From NCBI GenBank assembly GCA_016209015.1, contig JACQWY010000020.1:1-64000 (forward strand): 64,000 nt of DNA, given 5' to 3'. The notes beneath the pieces are model-generated. The model ran no database searches. It saw only the letters and a list, made by a program, of their open reading frames with translations, and was not told the origin of the DNA. Both the position numbers and the translations under genes were made by a program. Source of the DNA: Gammaproteobacteria bacterium. GTDB lineage: Bacteria; Pseudomonadota; Gammaproteobacteria; Ga0077536. Below are positions 1 through 8,966 of this stretch, piece by piece. Numbering within the stretch: position 1 is the stretch's first letter; every line of letters begins with the position of its first letter.

Positions 1-1233
1 GAGGACGCCGTCGACGACGTCGTCTACGTGCTCGACTTCTGGAAGCGCTTCCAGCTCTCCTGGCACCGGAACAACGGCAATCTCACGAACCGCATGGCGA
101 ACCACCGCGCGCAGATCCTGCCGGAGCAGCGCCTGCAGGTGTATCACGCCGACGCCTTCGAATGCCGCCTCGGCGATCCGCTGCACACCGCGGCGCAGAA
201 CTTCATGGCCACCGTCGCGCAGTACGGCTTCCTCGTCTCCTGCGAGAGCCGGCTCACGACGCACAATCACGGGCCGTACAAGATCGCCGACAATCGCGAG
301 ATGCTGGTGCGCGAGTTCCGCGAGCTCGCCGAGCACGACTATCCCTGGCTCGACGGCGTCGGCCGGAACATCCCGTACAACAACCTCACCGTCACCATGA
401 CGCTCGAGGGCTGCCACATCAATCTGCTCGACGACTGGGGCTCGTTCGAGTCCGAGCCCGAGATGAAGGCCGAGCACATGGTCGCCGTCGGTCTCTACAC
501 GGCGGACAATCTCAGCGAGGTGCCGGTGCCGGTCGGCATGGGCAGCCGCGAGGAGCTGACCGCGACGTTCGTCGATCTCACGGCGCGCATCAAGACGGCG
601 ACGACGAAGCTCTGGGAGGAGATGGCGGGCTGGACGCGCGACCAGCAGCTCGACGCGGGCGCGCTCGTCTACTTCGCGGTGTGCAAGGAGCTCGCGCACA
701 TCGCGGGCTGCTACGACGTGAACGACTGGATGATGATCGACGAGCGCGCGGAGCGCTTCCGGCCGCTCTTGAACGACGAGTACGGCAATCTGTTCCTCGG
801 CGAGCTCGTCGGCTACATCTCGTGTCCGAGTCAGCGCATGCATCCCTACACCATGATGCAGCACACGGATCAGCCGCGCCGCGCGCTGTCCTATTTCCCG
901 TACTCCCTGCTCACCGAGGTCGATCGGGATTTCGCGCGCACCGTCGGCCCGATGCGCCCCGGCGCGAGCAATCTGCCGGCGAAGGCGGATCGCTACCGCA
1001 CCTCGCAGGGCGTGCTGACGCAGGAGGAATACAACCGCCGGAGCCGCGCGTTCGTGCCGCAGGTCTGCGACGAGAAGCACCGCTTCCTGTGTGCGGACTG
1101 GGTGAAGTATCACTACGACACGCCGCTCGCCGACGAGCTTTTCGAGCTCGAGCAGCAGCATTCGCGGCTCTTGAAGGGCAAGGGCGCGGGGCTCACCCGC
1201 GAGGACATCGCGGCGCTGCGCCGTCAGGCCTGA
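1..1233 (+). CDS. Unassigned protein, 5' end outside the window
   Basis: The reading frame is open from base 1, so the start lies upstream; a GTG at 28 is internal or alternative. At least 410 residues are visible and I recognise no family. The protein looks soluble: no signal peptide or membrane helix is visible, and it is rich in Asp, Glu, Tyr and Trp. Segments such as HNHGPYKIADN and YISCPSQRMHPYTMMQH are rich in His, Cys and Met and could bind a metal or cofactor, which is only a guess. It ends 16 bases before the next gene, with which it is probably cotranscribed. Codon use matches the surrounding high-G+C genes, so it is real although unnamed. Confidence 0.75.
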   Translation, partial: EDAVDDVVYVLDFWKRFQLSWHRNNGNLTNRMANHRAQILPEQRLQVYHADAFECRLGDPLHTAAQNFMATVAQYGFLVSCESRLTTHNHGPYKIADNREMLVREFRELAEHDYPWLDGVGRNIPYNNLTVTMTLEGCHINLLDDWGSFESEPEMKAEHMVAVGLYTADNLSEVPVPVGMGSREELTATFVDLTARIKTATTKLWEEMAGWTRDQQLDAGALVYFAVCKELAHIAGCYDVNDWMMIDERAERFRPLLNDEYGNLFLGELVGYISCPSQRMHPYTMMQHTDQPRRALSYFPYSLLTEVDRDFARTVGPMRPGASNLPAKADRYRTSQGVLTQEEYNRRSRAFVPQVCDEKHRFLCADWVKYHYDTPLADELFELEQQHSRLLKGKGAGLTREDIAALRRQA

Positions 1234-1249
1234 TCGCAAGGAGAAGATC

Positions 1250-1855
1250 ATGACTCCCGAACTCCATCTCGTCATGCACGGCACGGCGATCAAGAAGCAC
1301 GGCGAGGCCGCGGCCATCGCCGAGCTCGCGGGCCTGCCGGCGGCGAAGACCGCGGCGGTACTCACGGCCGCGGTCGCGAGCGGCCGGGTCGCCGAAATCG
1401 GCGGCAAGTACATGCTGACGGCCGCCGGCCAGATGATCCTCGGCGGCGAGTACACGCGCTTCAACGATGCGCTCCGCGCGAACGCGGATTTCGACGCCGC
1501 CTGCCAGCGCTTCGAGATCGTGAACAAGGAATTGAAGCAGCTCATCACCGACTGGCAGACCATGGACGTCGGCGGCCGGCGCGTGCCGAACGATCATTCG
1601 AACGCGGAATACGACGAGCGCATCATCGGCAAGCTCGGCGATCTGCACGAGCGCTTCGAGCCGATCCTGGAGAAGCTCAGCGGCATCGAGCCGCGGCTGA
1701 AGATTTACGCGACGAAGCTCGGCGCCGCGCTCGACAAGGCGGACGACGGCGACATCGCCTGGGTGTCGGACGCGAAGATCGACAGCTATCACACCGTCTG
1801 GTTCGAGCTCCACGAGGATCTGCTGAGGATCCTGGGGCACGTCCGCGACGAATGA
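1250..1855 (+). CDS. Unassigned 201-aa protein, possible N-terminal winged helix
   Basis: The start follows a good ribosome site (AAGGAG, about 6 bases before ATG). Residues 1-65 resemble a small winged-helix fold: helices around 5-30, then a GGKYMLTAAG segment typical of the wing of MarR-like domains. The rest is helical and charged, ending in a conserved-looking block (DSYHTVWFELHEDLLRILG). From memory, similar proteins accompany PEP-utilising phosphotransferases, but no such enzyme is visible because the window starts just upstream. It could be a regulator or an accessory subunit. The function is not assigned. Confidence 0.75.
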   Translation: MTPELHLVMHGTAIKKHGEAAAIAELAGLPAAKTAAVLTAAVASGRVAEIGGKYMLTAAGQMILGGEYTRFNDALRANADFDAACQRFEIVNKELKQLITDWQTMDVGGRRVPNDHSNAEYDERIIGKLGDLHERFEPILEKLSGIEPRLKIYATKLGAALDKADDGDIAWVSDAKIDSYHTVWFELHEDLLRILGHVRDE

Positions 1856-1900
1856 GGAGATTCCTTCAGTCGGCTCATCGCGGTGCGCCCTCGTCCATTC

Positions 1901-2067
1901 GTCGCCCTCGCGCAGGCGAGGGCCCGGTCGTGCAGCCCCGGCGCTCCCGCCGAACCGCAGGGCCGGCGCAGGACGGTGACACGGCGTAGAATCGGGTGCG
2001 CGACGGACCGGGGTTCACTGCCTGTGCCGTGGGTCACCGACTGGGCCCTCGCCTGCGCGAGGGCGAC
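1901..2067. repeat. REPIN-like inverted pair in the 1856-2211 intergenic gap
   Basis: Bases 1901-1925 and 2043-2067 are exact reverse complements over 25 bases. Each arm is itself a hairpin (CCCTCGC, loop, GCGAGGG). Two REP-like palindromes facing each other across 117 bases is the arrangement called a REPIN. The 1856-2211 gap holds no convincing gene. The ribosome site of the downstream SDR gene lies at its right end. Confidence 0.7.
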
Positions 2068-2211
2068 AGGCTTCAGGGCACCTTCTGCGACATCGCGTAC
2101 TCCGCCACGCGGTCAGATGACAACACTGGAGAGACAGGGAAGCGCTGAACTTGCCCGGCAGGTCCCTGGGCACGACTACAAAGACATTGCGTAATGCTCA
2201 CGAGGTGAATC

Positions 2212-2994
2212 ATGGGACGTCTCGAAGGTAAGGTGGCATTCGTCACGGGCGCGGGCGCCGGCATCGGCCGGGCCTGCATGCAGATGTTCGCGAAGGAAGG
2301 CGCAACGGTGTTCGGCGTCTCCAGGACGCAGTCGACGCTCGACGAGACGCTGCGCCTCGTCACCGGCGCCGGCGGCAAGGGCAGCGTATTCAGCGCGGAT
2401 CTCTCCGTGCCGGAGCCGGTCGAAGCCGCGGTGAACGAGTGCGTGAAACGCTACGGCCGCATCGACGTGCTGCTGAATGCGGCGGGCGTCGGCTACAGTT
2501 GGAAGCTGACGAGCGAGGGCTCGATGGATCCCGTGCACACGACGCCCCTCGACAAGTGGCGCGAAGTCATGGCCATCAACCTCGACAGCGTGTTCTACGT
2601 CAGCCGGCTCGTGCTCCGGCAGATGATCAAACAGAAGAAGGGCTCGATCGTGAACGTCGCGAGTATCTTCGGCATGGGCGGCGCGCCGGACGCGCACACC
2701 TACACGGCGACGAAAGGCGCGATCATCAATCTCACGAAGTCGATGTCCGTCGCCTACGTCGACGACGGCATTCGCGCGAACGTCGTCGCGCCGGGCTTCG
2801 TCAGGACGCAGATGGTCGAGATCGTGCTCGATCAACTGTTCTCGCCCGAGAATCCGAAGCTGATCGCGCCGATGGGGCGGCCCGCGACGACGGAAGAAGT
2901 CGCTTACGCCTGCCTCTACTTCGCGTCCGACGAATCCTCGTACTGCACGGGCTCCGTGCTCTGCGTCGACGGCGGTTCGACGGCGCGCGCCTGA
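2212..2994 (+). CDS. Short-chain dehydrogenase/reductase (SDR)
   Basis: A 260-aa classical SDR using NAD(P)H. The nucleotide-binding motif TGAGAGIG is at residues 12-19, NAAG at 89-92, and the catalytic set is Ser151, Tyr164, Lys168. The C-terminal part (VDGGS) is also typical. Length and motif spacing match the FabG-like subfamily that oxidises secondary alcohols or reduces ketones. The substrate cannot be read from sequence. A GAGGTGAA ribosome site precedes the ATG. It stands after a repeat-filled gap and before an unrelated membrane protein, so context does not name a pathway. Confidence 0.92.
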   Translation: MGRLEGKVAFVTGAGAGIGRACMQMFAKEGATVFGVSRTQSTLDETLRLVTGAGGKGSVFSADLSVPEPVEAAVNECVKRYGRIDVLLNAAGVGYSWKLTSEGSMDPVHTTPLDKWREVMAINLDSVFYVSRLVLRQMIKQKKGSIVNVASIFGMGGAPDAHTYTATKGAIINLTKSMSVAYVDDGIRANVVAPGFVRTQMVEIVLDQLFSPENPKLIAPMGRPATTEEVAYACLYFASDESSYCTGSVLCVDGGSTARA

Positions 2995-3037
2995 GCCGGC
3001 CGGCCGTGCCGCGAACGCCACGGAGCCGGAGCGCGCC

Positions 3038-3910
3038 ATGAGCACCGGTTCGCTATCCGGGCTCCTCGCCGAGGTCTCGCTGTTCGCCCGGCTCGACGAA
3101 CAGGAGCGCGATTTCCTCGCCTCGCGCGTGCGCATCGTGCGCTTCGATGCCGGCAGTGTGATGTTCCGCTACGGCGATCCGGGCAACTCGATGTACGTGC
3201 TGAAGGCGGGGCGCGTCGAGCTGTCACTGAAGACGAAGACCGGCGAGCACATGGTGTTCGCGATCCTCGGCGAGCACGATTTCTTCGGCGAAATCTCGCT
3301 GCTCGACGGCGGCGCGCGCACGGCGAGCGCGCATGTGCTCGACGACGTCGAGGCGCTGGAAATCGATCGTTCCGACCTCGACGAGCTGTTCCGGCTCCAG
3401 CCTTCCGCGGCGCTGCATCTCCTCACGGCCACCGGCGGGCGGCTCCGCCAGACGACACAACTGCTCCGCAATGCGAGCACACGCAATCCGAACGAGGACA
3501 TCGAGGAGCGGCGCACGCTGCTCGTCCGGCTCACGGACTGGATCGCGCAATTCGCGGGCAGCCTCGTCTTCCTCGGCATCCACGTCGGCTATTTCGCGTT
3601 CTGGCTCGGCTGGAACGTGTTCGCGCCGGCGGACTACCACTTCGATCAATTCCCGTTCGGTTTCCTCACGCTCGTCGTCTCGCTCGAGACGATCATTCTT
3701 TCGGTGTTCGTCCTGTTGAGCCAGAACCGGCAGGCGGAGCGCGATCGCGTGCGCAACGACGTGGAGTACGACGTGAACCTCAAGGCCGAGATGCAGATCG
3801 CGCACATGCACGAGAAAATCGACGAGAACTACGCCGCGCAACAGAAACGGCTCGACGCGATCGAGCGCAAGCTCGAGACGATGGCGAGCAAGGCGGAGTA
3901 TTCGGCGTAG
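3038..3910 (+). CDS. Cyclic-nucleotide-binding domain fused to DUF1003 membrane domain
   Basis: Residues 10-135 form a cNMP-binding (CRP-like) domain with the phosphate-binding cassette FFGEISLLDGGARTAS at 82-97. No helix-turn-helix follows. From about 155 the protein matches DUF1003: two membrane helices at about 173-193 and 206-228, the signature SQNRQ at 228-232 and a charged C-terminal coiled segment (KAEMQI onward). It is probably an inner-membrane protein whose cytosolic domain senses a small ligand or acts as a structural module. The role of DUF1003 proteins is not established. The start is supported by GGAG upstream. Confidence 0.88.
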   Translation: MSTGSLSGLLAEVSLFARLDEQERDFLASRVRIVRFDAGSVMFRYGDPGNSMYVLKAGRVELSLKTKTGEHMVFAILGEHDFFGEISLLDGGARTASAHVLDDVEALEIDRSDLDELFRLQPSAALHLLTATGGRLRQTTQLLRNASTRNPNEDIEERRTLLVRLTDWIAQFAGSLVFLGIHVGYFAFWLGWNVFAPADYHFDQFPFGFLTLVVSLETIILSVFVLLSQNRQAERDRVRNDVEYDVNLKAEMQIAHMHEKIDENYAAQQKRLDAIERKLETMASKAEYSA

Positions 3911-3941
3911 GGGACAGGTTGCCGTGAAGGCGGTCGGGTCG

Positions 3942-5195
3942 TCACGCGCGACCCGCTTGCCACCACCGACGGGAAATGGGGTCGGGACGGGAAATGGGGT
4001 CAGGTTCGAATTCGCGTGTAAGCGCCCGGGCAGCGATAATCGCGTCGGCCGCGAAATCGAACCTGACCCCAATTCCCGCCCCGGGCAGCGATAATCGCGT
4101 CGGCCGCGAAATCGAACCTGACCCCCCGACACACTCCTTCCAGAGCCGCGCCACGAGCTCGCCCGCTTTCGGCGTGTCCCTGATGCGCTCGACGCCGATC
4201 CCGGCGTACATCGCCATGTCTTCGGGATGACCTGTCGTCGGCGCGAACGGCGGGAAGATGCTGTAACGCTTGAACGCGAGCTCGCCGAGCCGGCCGACGA
4301 CGTCGTTCTCGTTCGGGCGCAGCCCGCGCGCGAGCGCGCCGCCGGCTTCCCAGGCCTCGAGCGTGTCGTTGCGGAGCACGCGATGGAGGGCCGCGGGCCA
4401 TTCCAGATCGAAGCAGACGGTGAGCGCCGTGTCCCCGGCGCGAGACTTCACGAGCCGGGCCTTGTACGCGGGATGCGCGGGATATTCCTCGGTCGCGACG
4501 AAGCGTGTGCCGAACACGCCTCCGGCCGCGCCGAGCGCGAGCACGTCGCGCAGATCCGCACCGGTCGCGAGTCCGCCGGCGACGAGCACCGGCACGTCGC
4601 CGGCGACGGCGATCACCTCGGGGAGTCGATCGCGCCAGCTCCCTTGCGCCTGCACGTGGCCGCCCGCTTCCTGGCCCTGCACGTTGAGGTAATCCGCGCC
4701 CGCTGCGACGGCGAGCTGCGCGCCGCGCACGTTGCCGATCTGCACGCCGAACTTCGCGCCCGCCTTGCGGATCGCCGCGACCTGCGCCGCGTCCGGAATG
4801 CCGAACGAGAACTGGATGACCGGTGCGCCGGCGTCGAGTGCGGCCTGCAACGTCCCGGCGCCGAACTGCATGACGTAGCCGATCGCGAACGGTTTCTGCG
4901 TCAACGCTCGCGCGCGCTGCACGGCGGCGCGCACTTCCGCTTCCGAGGACCACGACATGCCCATGCCGCCGAGCGCGCCGGCCTCGGCGACTGCGGCCGC
5001 GAGCTCCGGCGTGCTGCCGCCGAATACGGCCTGGACGATTGGATGGCGGATGCCGAGGCGCGACGTGAGGCGGCGCTGCGCCTCGGTCTCGCGATAGGGT
5101 TTCGCGGTCTTCTGCGCCGCATGCGCCGCGGCGGTCAGCGCGCCGGTCGCCAGCAGCAGGGCGCCCGCCGTGAAGCGTCGTCTGGAAATGTCCAT
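3942..5195 (-). CDS. Nitronate monooxygenase-like flavoprotein with Tat signal and repeat-derived C-terminus
   Basis: The body (about residues 30-357) matches the nitronate monooxygenase/2-nitropropane dioxygenase TIM barrel: IRHPIVQAVFGG near the start, then QGQEAGGH and VLVAGGLATGADL, which build the FMN site. Unusually, the N-terminus is a twin-arginine signal (SRRRF, then a hydrophobic stretch ending AAAHAA), implying export. The last 60 or so residues, after LWKECV, are encoded by the 93-bp repeat and its partial copy at 3987-4125, so the native stop was lost or lay just beyond the insertion point. FMN-dependent oxidation is known for the family; the substrate here is unknown. Confidence 0.85.
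   Translation of the reverse strand: MDISRRRFTAGALLLATGALTAAAHAAQKTAKPYRETEAQRRLTSRLGIRHPIVQAVFGGSTPELAAAVAEAGALGGMGMSWSSEAEVRAAVQRARALTQKPFAIGYVMQFGAGTLQAALDAGAPVIQFSFGIPDAAQVAAIRKAGAKFGVQIGNVRGAQLAVAAGADYLNVQGQEAGGHVQAQGSWRDRLPEVIAVAGDVPVLVAGGLATGADLRDVLALGAAGGVFGTRFVATEEYPAHPAYKARLVKSRAGDTALTVCFDLEWPAALHRVLRNDTLEAWEAGGALARGLRPNENDVVGRLGELAFKRYSIFPPFAPTTGHPEDMAMYAGIGVERIRDTPKAGELVARLWKECVGGSGSISRPTRLSLPGAGIGVRFDFAADAIIAARALTREFEPDPISRPDPISRRWWQAGRA
3987..4079. repeat. 93-bp palindromic MITE, copy 1
   Basis: Terminal arms of about 30 bases are inverted repeats: GGGAAATGGGGTCAGGTTCG on the left and CGAACCTGACCCCAATTCCC on the right. The same 93-base unit recurs at 18151-18243 and 20758-20850. 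It has no coding capacity of its own but lies inside the 3' end of the nitronate-monooxygenase-like gene. A second copy of the left tip (GGGAAATGGGGTC) lies just outside at 3971-3983. Confidence 0.85.
4080..4125. repeat. Partial tandem copy of the 93-bp MITE
   Basis: Bases 4080-4125 repeat 4025-4070 exactly (46 bases, from CCCGGGCAGCG to AACCTGACCCC). The right half of copy 1 was therefore duplicated in tandem, perhaps by replication slippage or a nested insertion. Both lie in the same open reading frame. Confidence 0.9.
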
Positions 5196-5369
5196 GGTGT
5201 TCCCCGATTGATGCCGAGTGCGGCGCGGGCATCGTAGCGGGCGGGCTGGTGCGGCTCAACCGCGCAGCGAGCGCACGGCACGCCCTCCGCGGGCCGGGAG
5301 GCGGCGGGTGCGGGCGGACGAATCCGTCGCGGGGCAGGCGGCCCGGGCCGCGTCTACACCCGTCGACCT

Positions 5370-6338
5370 TCACTGCGGATCCGTATGCAGCACGAAATCG
5401 CTCGCGCCGACGTTGCGGCGCGTCGGGATCGCGTTGCGATCGAGCTCGCCCCTGATCGTGTGCGCGAGATCGTCGTACCACACGGCGTCCTCGAGATACC
5501 AGGAGTGCGAGATCATGCCGTCGATTTCGGTGAATTTCGTGATCGCCGCCTTGTCGTAGCGCGGCCCGCAGTCGACGTCGACCGCTTTCTCGGGCGACGG
5601 CGTGTCGACGGGCATGCCGACGCGGCCGACGCGGGCCTCGATGTCGATGTTCTTCACGTTCGAGACGGCGAGCGCCTGGTCGTAGCCGCTGAAGTAGTTC
5701 GTGAGCCGGCCGCAGTGCGCGAAGACGGGCAGCATGTCCGGGTGGTCGAGCGCGAAGCAGGACGAGGAGACGTCGGCGCCGAAGAACACCATCTGCCCGA
5801 CGCGCCAGTCGTTCGCGAGATCCGCGTCCCGCGCCTTGTCGATCATGCGGAACGCCTCGCGCACGACGAAGCCGCCCATCGAGTGCGCCATGACGTGCAC
5901 GTTCAGCGGGCAGTCGATGCGCGAGGACTTCGCGAACGGGATGAGGCCCGAGCTGACGAGATAGCCCGCGGCGGCCTGGGCCTGGAAGCGATCGTAGGTG
6001 TAGGCCGCGGCGCTGCCGCCCGTCGGCCAGTCGAAGCCGATGAGGAGACAGTGACAGCCGCGCTGCGCGAGCTCGCGCTCGACGCGGCGCTGGCGCCGCA
6101 GCGCTTCTCTCGGCGGCGTGTTGTAGCCGTGGACGAAGAAGACGAGATCGCGGCTCGTGCCGTCGTCGCGCTTCGCGGCGGCACGGATTTCGGCGAGCCA
6201 TTTCACGTAGGACGTGACGATGTCCGCCTGAGACGGCTCGACGACGTCGTCGGCGACCACGAGATAACTCGGCGCGGACGTGCGGCCGCCGAAGCCCTGG
6301 CCTGCCTTGTTCCGCGCACACAGGACGAAGCTGCTCAT
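5370..6338 (-). CDS. Alpha/beta hydrolase of the DUF900 type
   Basis: A 322-aa protein. The segment VFFVHGYNTPP (about residues 66-76) is the oxyanion-hole region, and AHSMGG (151-156) is the nucleophile elbow with Ser153. Both are hallmarks of alpha/beta hydrolases, here of the DUF900 subgroup. The acid and His of the triad lie later; the His near the SHSW segment is a candidate. No signal peptide is visible, so it is probably cytosolic, an esterase or lipase-like enzyme of unknown substrate. A strong GAGGAGG ribosome site precedes the start by 6 bases. Confidence 0.85.
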   Translation of the reverse strand: MSSFVLCARNKAGQGFGGRTSAPSYLVVADDVVEPSQADIVTSYVKWLAEIRAAAKRDDGTSRDLVFFVHGYNTPPREALRRQRRVERELAQRGCHCLLIGFDWPTGGSAAAYTYDRFQAQAAAGYLVSSGLIPFAKSSRIDCPLNVHVMAHSMGGFVVREAFRMIDKARDADLANDWRVGQMVFFGADVSSSCFALDHPDMLPVFAHCGRLTNYFSGYDQALAVSNVKNIDIEARVGRVGMPVDTPSPEKAVDVDCGPRYDKAAITKFTEIDGMISHSWYLEDAVWYDDLAHTIRGELDRNAIPTRRNVGASDFVLHTDPQ

Positions 6339-6449
6339 CGAAACCTCCTCGGCGGAACGCGGCGCGGCGCCGGCCGGTCCGGACCGCTGGCCGTAGTCTA
6401 GCGCGGGAGCGCGGCCCGAATCAGCCGCCGGGGGCGCGGCGGTGCGTGC

Positions 6450-8054
6450 TCAGACCGAGAAATGGCCGACCGCGCGGTTCAGCTCGCCCGCGAGCCGGCT
6501 CAGATCCGCGCAGGCCGCGGCGAGCTCGTTCGCGCCGCTCGCGGTCTCGTCGACGAGGCTCGCGATGTTCGCGACGTTGCGGTTGATGTCCTCGCCCGCC
6601 GCGCTCTGCTGCTCGGCCGCGGAGGCGATCTGGTGGTTCATGCCGCTGATCCGCGAGATGTCGTCCGCGATCATGCCGAAGGCCTCGCCGGCGTCGTGGG
6701 TCGTCCTGACGCTCTCGCGGGCCTTGTCGTTCGCGCGCTTCATGCTCGCCACGGCGTTCTGGGATTCGCTCTGCAGCTCGGCGATGATGCCGCCGATTTC
6801 GTGCGTGGACTTCTCGGTGCGGCTCGCGAGCGTGCGCACCTCGTCGGCGACGACCGCGAAGCCGCGGCCCTGTTCGCCGGCGCGCGCGGCCTCGATCGCG
6901 GCGTTGAGCGCGAGCAGATTCGTCTGGCCCGCGATGTCCGCGATCACCGTGAGCACCTTCGAGATCTGCATGCTGCTCGCCTCGAGCCGCTCGAGCAGCG
7001 TGACGCTGGTGTCGATGTCCCGCGCGAGATCGTTGATGGAGGAAATCGCGCGTCCGACTTCCTCGCTGCCCGTCGCGGCGCGCGTGTTCGCGCGCTCGCT
7101 GGCGTCCGAGGCGCCGATCGCATTGCTCGCGACCTCATGCACCGTCGACGCCATCTCGGTCATGGCGGCCGAGACCTGGAAGATCTCCGCCTTCTGCCGT
7201 TCCGCGCCGCTGCGCGCGGTCGCGCCGAGCGCAGCGAGCCCGCTCGCCGTGCCGTTCAGCACTTCGGCCTGCGCGATGATGTCGCTCACCACGCCGTGCA
7301 GCTTCGCCATGAAGTGATTGAGCCCGACGATGATGTCGCCCACTTCGTCGTCGCTCGCCTTCGGCAGGCGGTGCGTCAGATCGCCGTCGCCCTGCGCGAT
7401 ATCCTCGATGGCGTCGGTCAGGTGACGGAGCGGCGGCACGACGTGACGGTAGATCGTGAACTGGTAGGTCCAGATGAGGGCGACGAACGCCGCGATGACG
7501 CCGGTGACGAGCATGCGCACGCGCGCATGCAGCGCCTCGTTCTCGGCCGTCACTTCCTCGTGACGGCGCTGCAGATCGCCGAGGACGACGTCGAGCTCCG
7601 CGGAGAGCGCACTCGTCACGTCGTCGAAGCCCGTCCCCGCACGCTTCATGATGACGTTGCCCGCCTCGGTACCCTTCGCGACGTATTCCTTCGCCATCTC
7701 CACCCCCGTCGTATGCAGGGCCTCCACCCGCGTCGTGAGCGCGGCGAACTGCGGCGCCCGCTCGGGGAGCAGCCGGGCGAGCTCGGCGAGGCCGGTCGCG
7801 GCGTCGCGGCGATGCGCGTCGGCCTGTCCATAACCCCGGTCGTCGTGACTCGCGCCGACGTCGGTCAGGAACTGCTGGACCTGGATGACGTGCTTGTTCA
7901 CGTCCTTGACGACCAGCACCGCACGGGTCGCGTCGCGGGTCAGCACGTCGTATTCGCGGCTGGTGAGGAATTCGTGCCAGGTGAAACCGAGGACCGTCGC
8001 GCCCAGGAGTCCCAGGACGGCGGAGGAGGTGGACAGCAGGGTCCGGATTTTCAT
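6450..8054 (-). CDS. Methyl-accepting chemotaxis protein
   Basis: A membrane receptor of about 534 residues. One membrane helix lies close to the N-terminus and a second around residues 180-200, enclosing a periplasmic four-helix-type sensor. A HAMP domain follows ([19 protein letters not shown]), then a long methyl-accepting signalling coiled coil with the hairpin tip [17 protein letters not shown]. It should bind CheW/CheA to steer motility. No C-terminal CheR-tethering pentapeptide is seen. I chose the ATG at 8054 because GGAGG sits 7 bases before it; an in-frame ATG at 8108 would add 18 arginine-rich residues without a good site. No che genes are adjacent, so the ligand is unknown. Confidence 0.93.
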   Translation of the reverse strand: MKIRTLLSTSSAVLGLLGATVLGFTWHEFLTSREYDVLTRDATRAVLVVKDVNKHVIQVQQFLTDVGASHDDRGYGQADAHRRDAATGLAELARLLPERAPQFAALTTRVEALHTTGVEMAKEYVAKGTEAGNVIMKRAGTGFDDVTSALSAELDVVLGDLQRRHEEVTAENEALHARVRMLVTGVIAAFVALIWTYQFTIYRHVVPPLRHLTDAIEDIAQGDGDLTHRLPKASDDEVGDIIVGLNHFMAKLHGVVSDIIAQAEVLNGTASGLAALGATARSGAERQKAEIFQVSAAMTEMASTVHEVASNAIGASDASERANTRAATGSEEVGRAISSINDLARDIDTSVTLLERLEASSMQISKVLTVIADIAGQTNLLALNAAIEAARAGEQGRGFAVVADEVRTLASRTEKSTHEIGGIIAELQSESQNAVASMKRANDKARESVRTTHDAGEAFGMIADDISRISGMNHQIASAAEQQSAAGEDINRNVANIASLVDETASGANELAAACADLSRLAGELNRAVGHFSV

Positions 8055-8180
8055 GACGAGCCTCCGTGGCGGCCTCCGCGAACGGGCGGATGGGAGAAAG
8101 CCGGCCAATCAAGTAGTCGTCCGGGACAGCGGGTCCTTTAGCGCGGATCGCTGCCGCCCCGGCGGGCCGGCGCAGGCGGC

Positions 8181-8486
8181 TCAGACCGCGGGCGAGGTAC
8201 GCTGCGTGAGAATGTCGACGGCGGTCGTGACGAGGGCTTCGACGGTCGGGTCGCGCAGGCCGAGCGTGAGCTGCTCGGGGGTGAAGGTCTCTTCGAAATT
8301 GCGGTACGGGCCGAGCGCGACACGCAGCGTGATGCATTCAGCCGGTACTTCGAGCGCCTGGCCGGAATTCCACTGGAAGGCCGCCGCGGCGAGGCACAGA
8401 CCCACGGCGCGCGCCCGCTCGGCGATCGCCCGCTGGATCTCCGACATCCCGGCGTAGAGCGGCGCGCATTCGATGTCGTCCCGCAT
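8181..8486 (-). CDS. Small unassigned protein (101 aa)
   Basis: The start at 8486 follows GGGGAGA at suitable spacing; the longer in-frame ORF upstream is arginine-rich shadow sequence. The protein begins MRDDIECAPLYAG, has a short Ala-rich helical stretch and a beta-rich C-terminal half (PYRNFEETFTPEQLTLGL). There is no signal peptide or known motif. It sits between the chemotaxis receptor and another orphan. Function not assigned. Confidence 0.6.
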   Translation of the reverse strand: MRDDIECAPLYAGMSEIQRAIAERARAVGLCLAAAAFQWNSGQALEVPAECITLRVALGPYRNFEETFTPEQLTLGLRDPTVEALVTTAVDILTQRTSPAV

Positions 8487-8584
8487 CCGGTCTCCCCTGT
8501 ACCGCAACTCGGCCTGCAGGGCGTGATGATGCCATCGTCGCGTTGCCGGAAAAACCCTACTCAAAAGTAGGTTTGCATCGACGC

Positions 8585-8947
8585 TCAGGTGATCCACTCC
8601 GCGAGCGCGTCGCCCGAGGAGTAACCGGTCACCGCATAGCGGCCCGCCGCAGCGACGAGACCCAGCGTGAAGAGCAGGGTTCCGGGATCGAACAGCAGCA
8701 CGTCCGGGCCGGCGCGCGCGACGACGAAGAGCGTGTACTCGCGATCCTCCCACGGACCGAGCAGCGCGGCCTCGTCGCCCGGATGGAAAGTCACCGCGTA
8801 CGGCACGACGCGCGCGGCGCGGAGCTCGGCGCGCTTCAGGTCGAGGAAGGCATCGCGATCGACGTGCGGCGGCGACCAGGCGCCCGAGTCGGCGTTCGGC
8901 CTCGCGAGGGCCTCGTCGAGGCGGGCGGCGATGTCGTCGGGCGTCAT
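8585..8947 (-). CDS. Small unassigned protein (120 aa)
   Basis: A soluble acidic protein with a mixed composition unlike shadow frames (for example ADSGAWSPPHVDRDAFLDLK and EDREYTLFVVARAG). I recognise no motif. The predicted strands in the middle and absence of membrane helices suggest a small alpha/beta domain. It ends about 100 bases upstream of the next orphan and begins 19 bases after the stop of the one behind it, so the three small genes may be cotranscribed. Confidence 0.6.
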   Translation of the reverse strand: MTPDDIAARLDEALARPNADSGAWSPPHVDRDAFLDLKRAELRAARVVPYAVTFHPGDEAALLGPWEDREYTLFVVARAGPDVLLFDPGTLLFTLGLVAAAGRYAVTGYSSGDALAEWIT

Positions 8948-8966
8948 GGCGCGAATCGTGCGGCGC

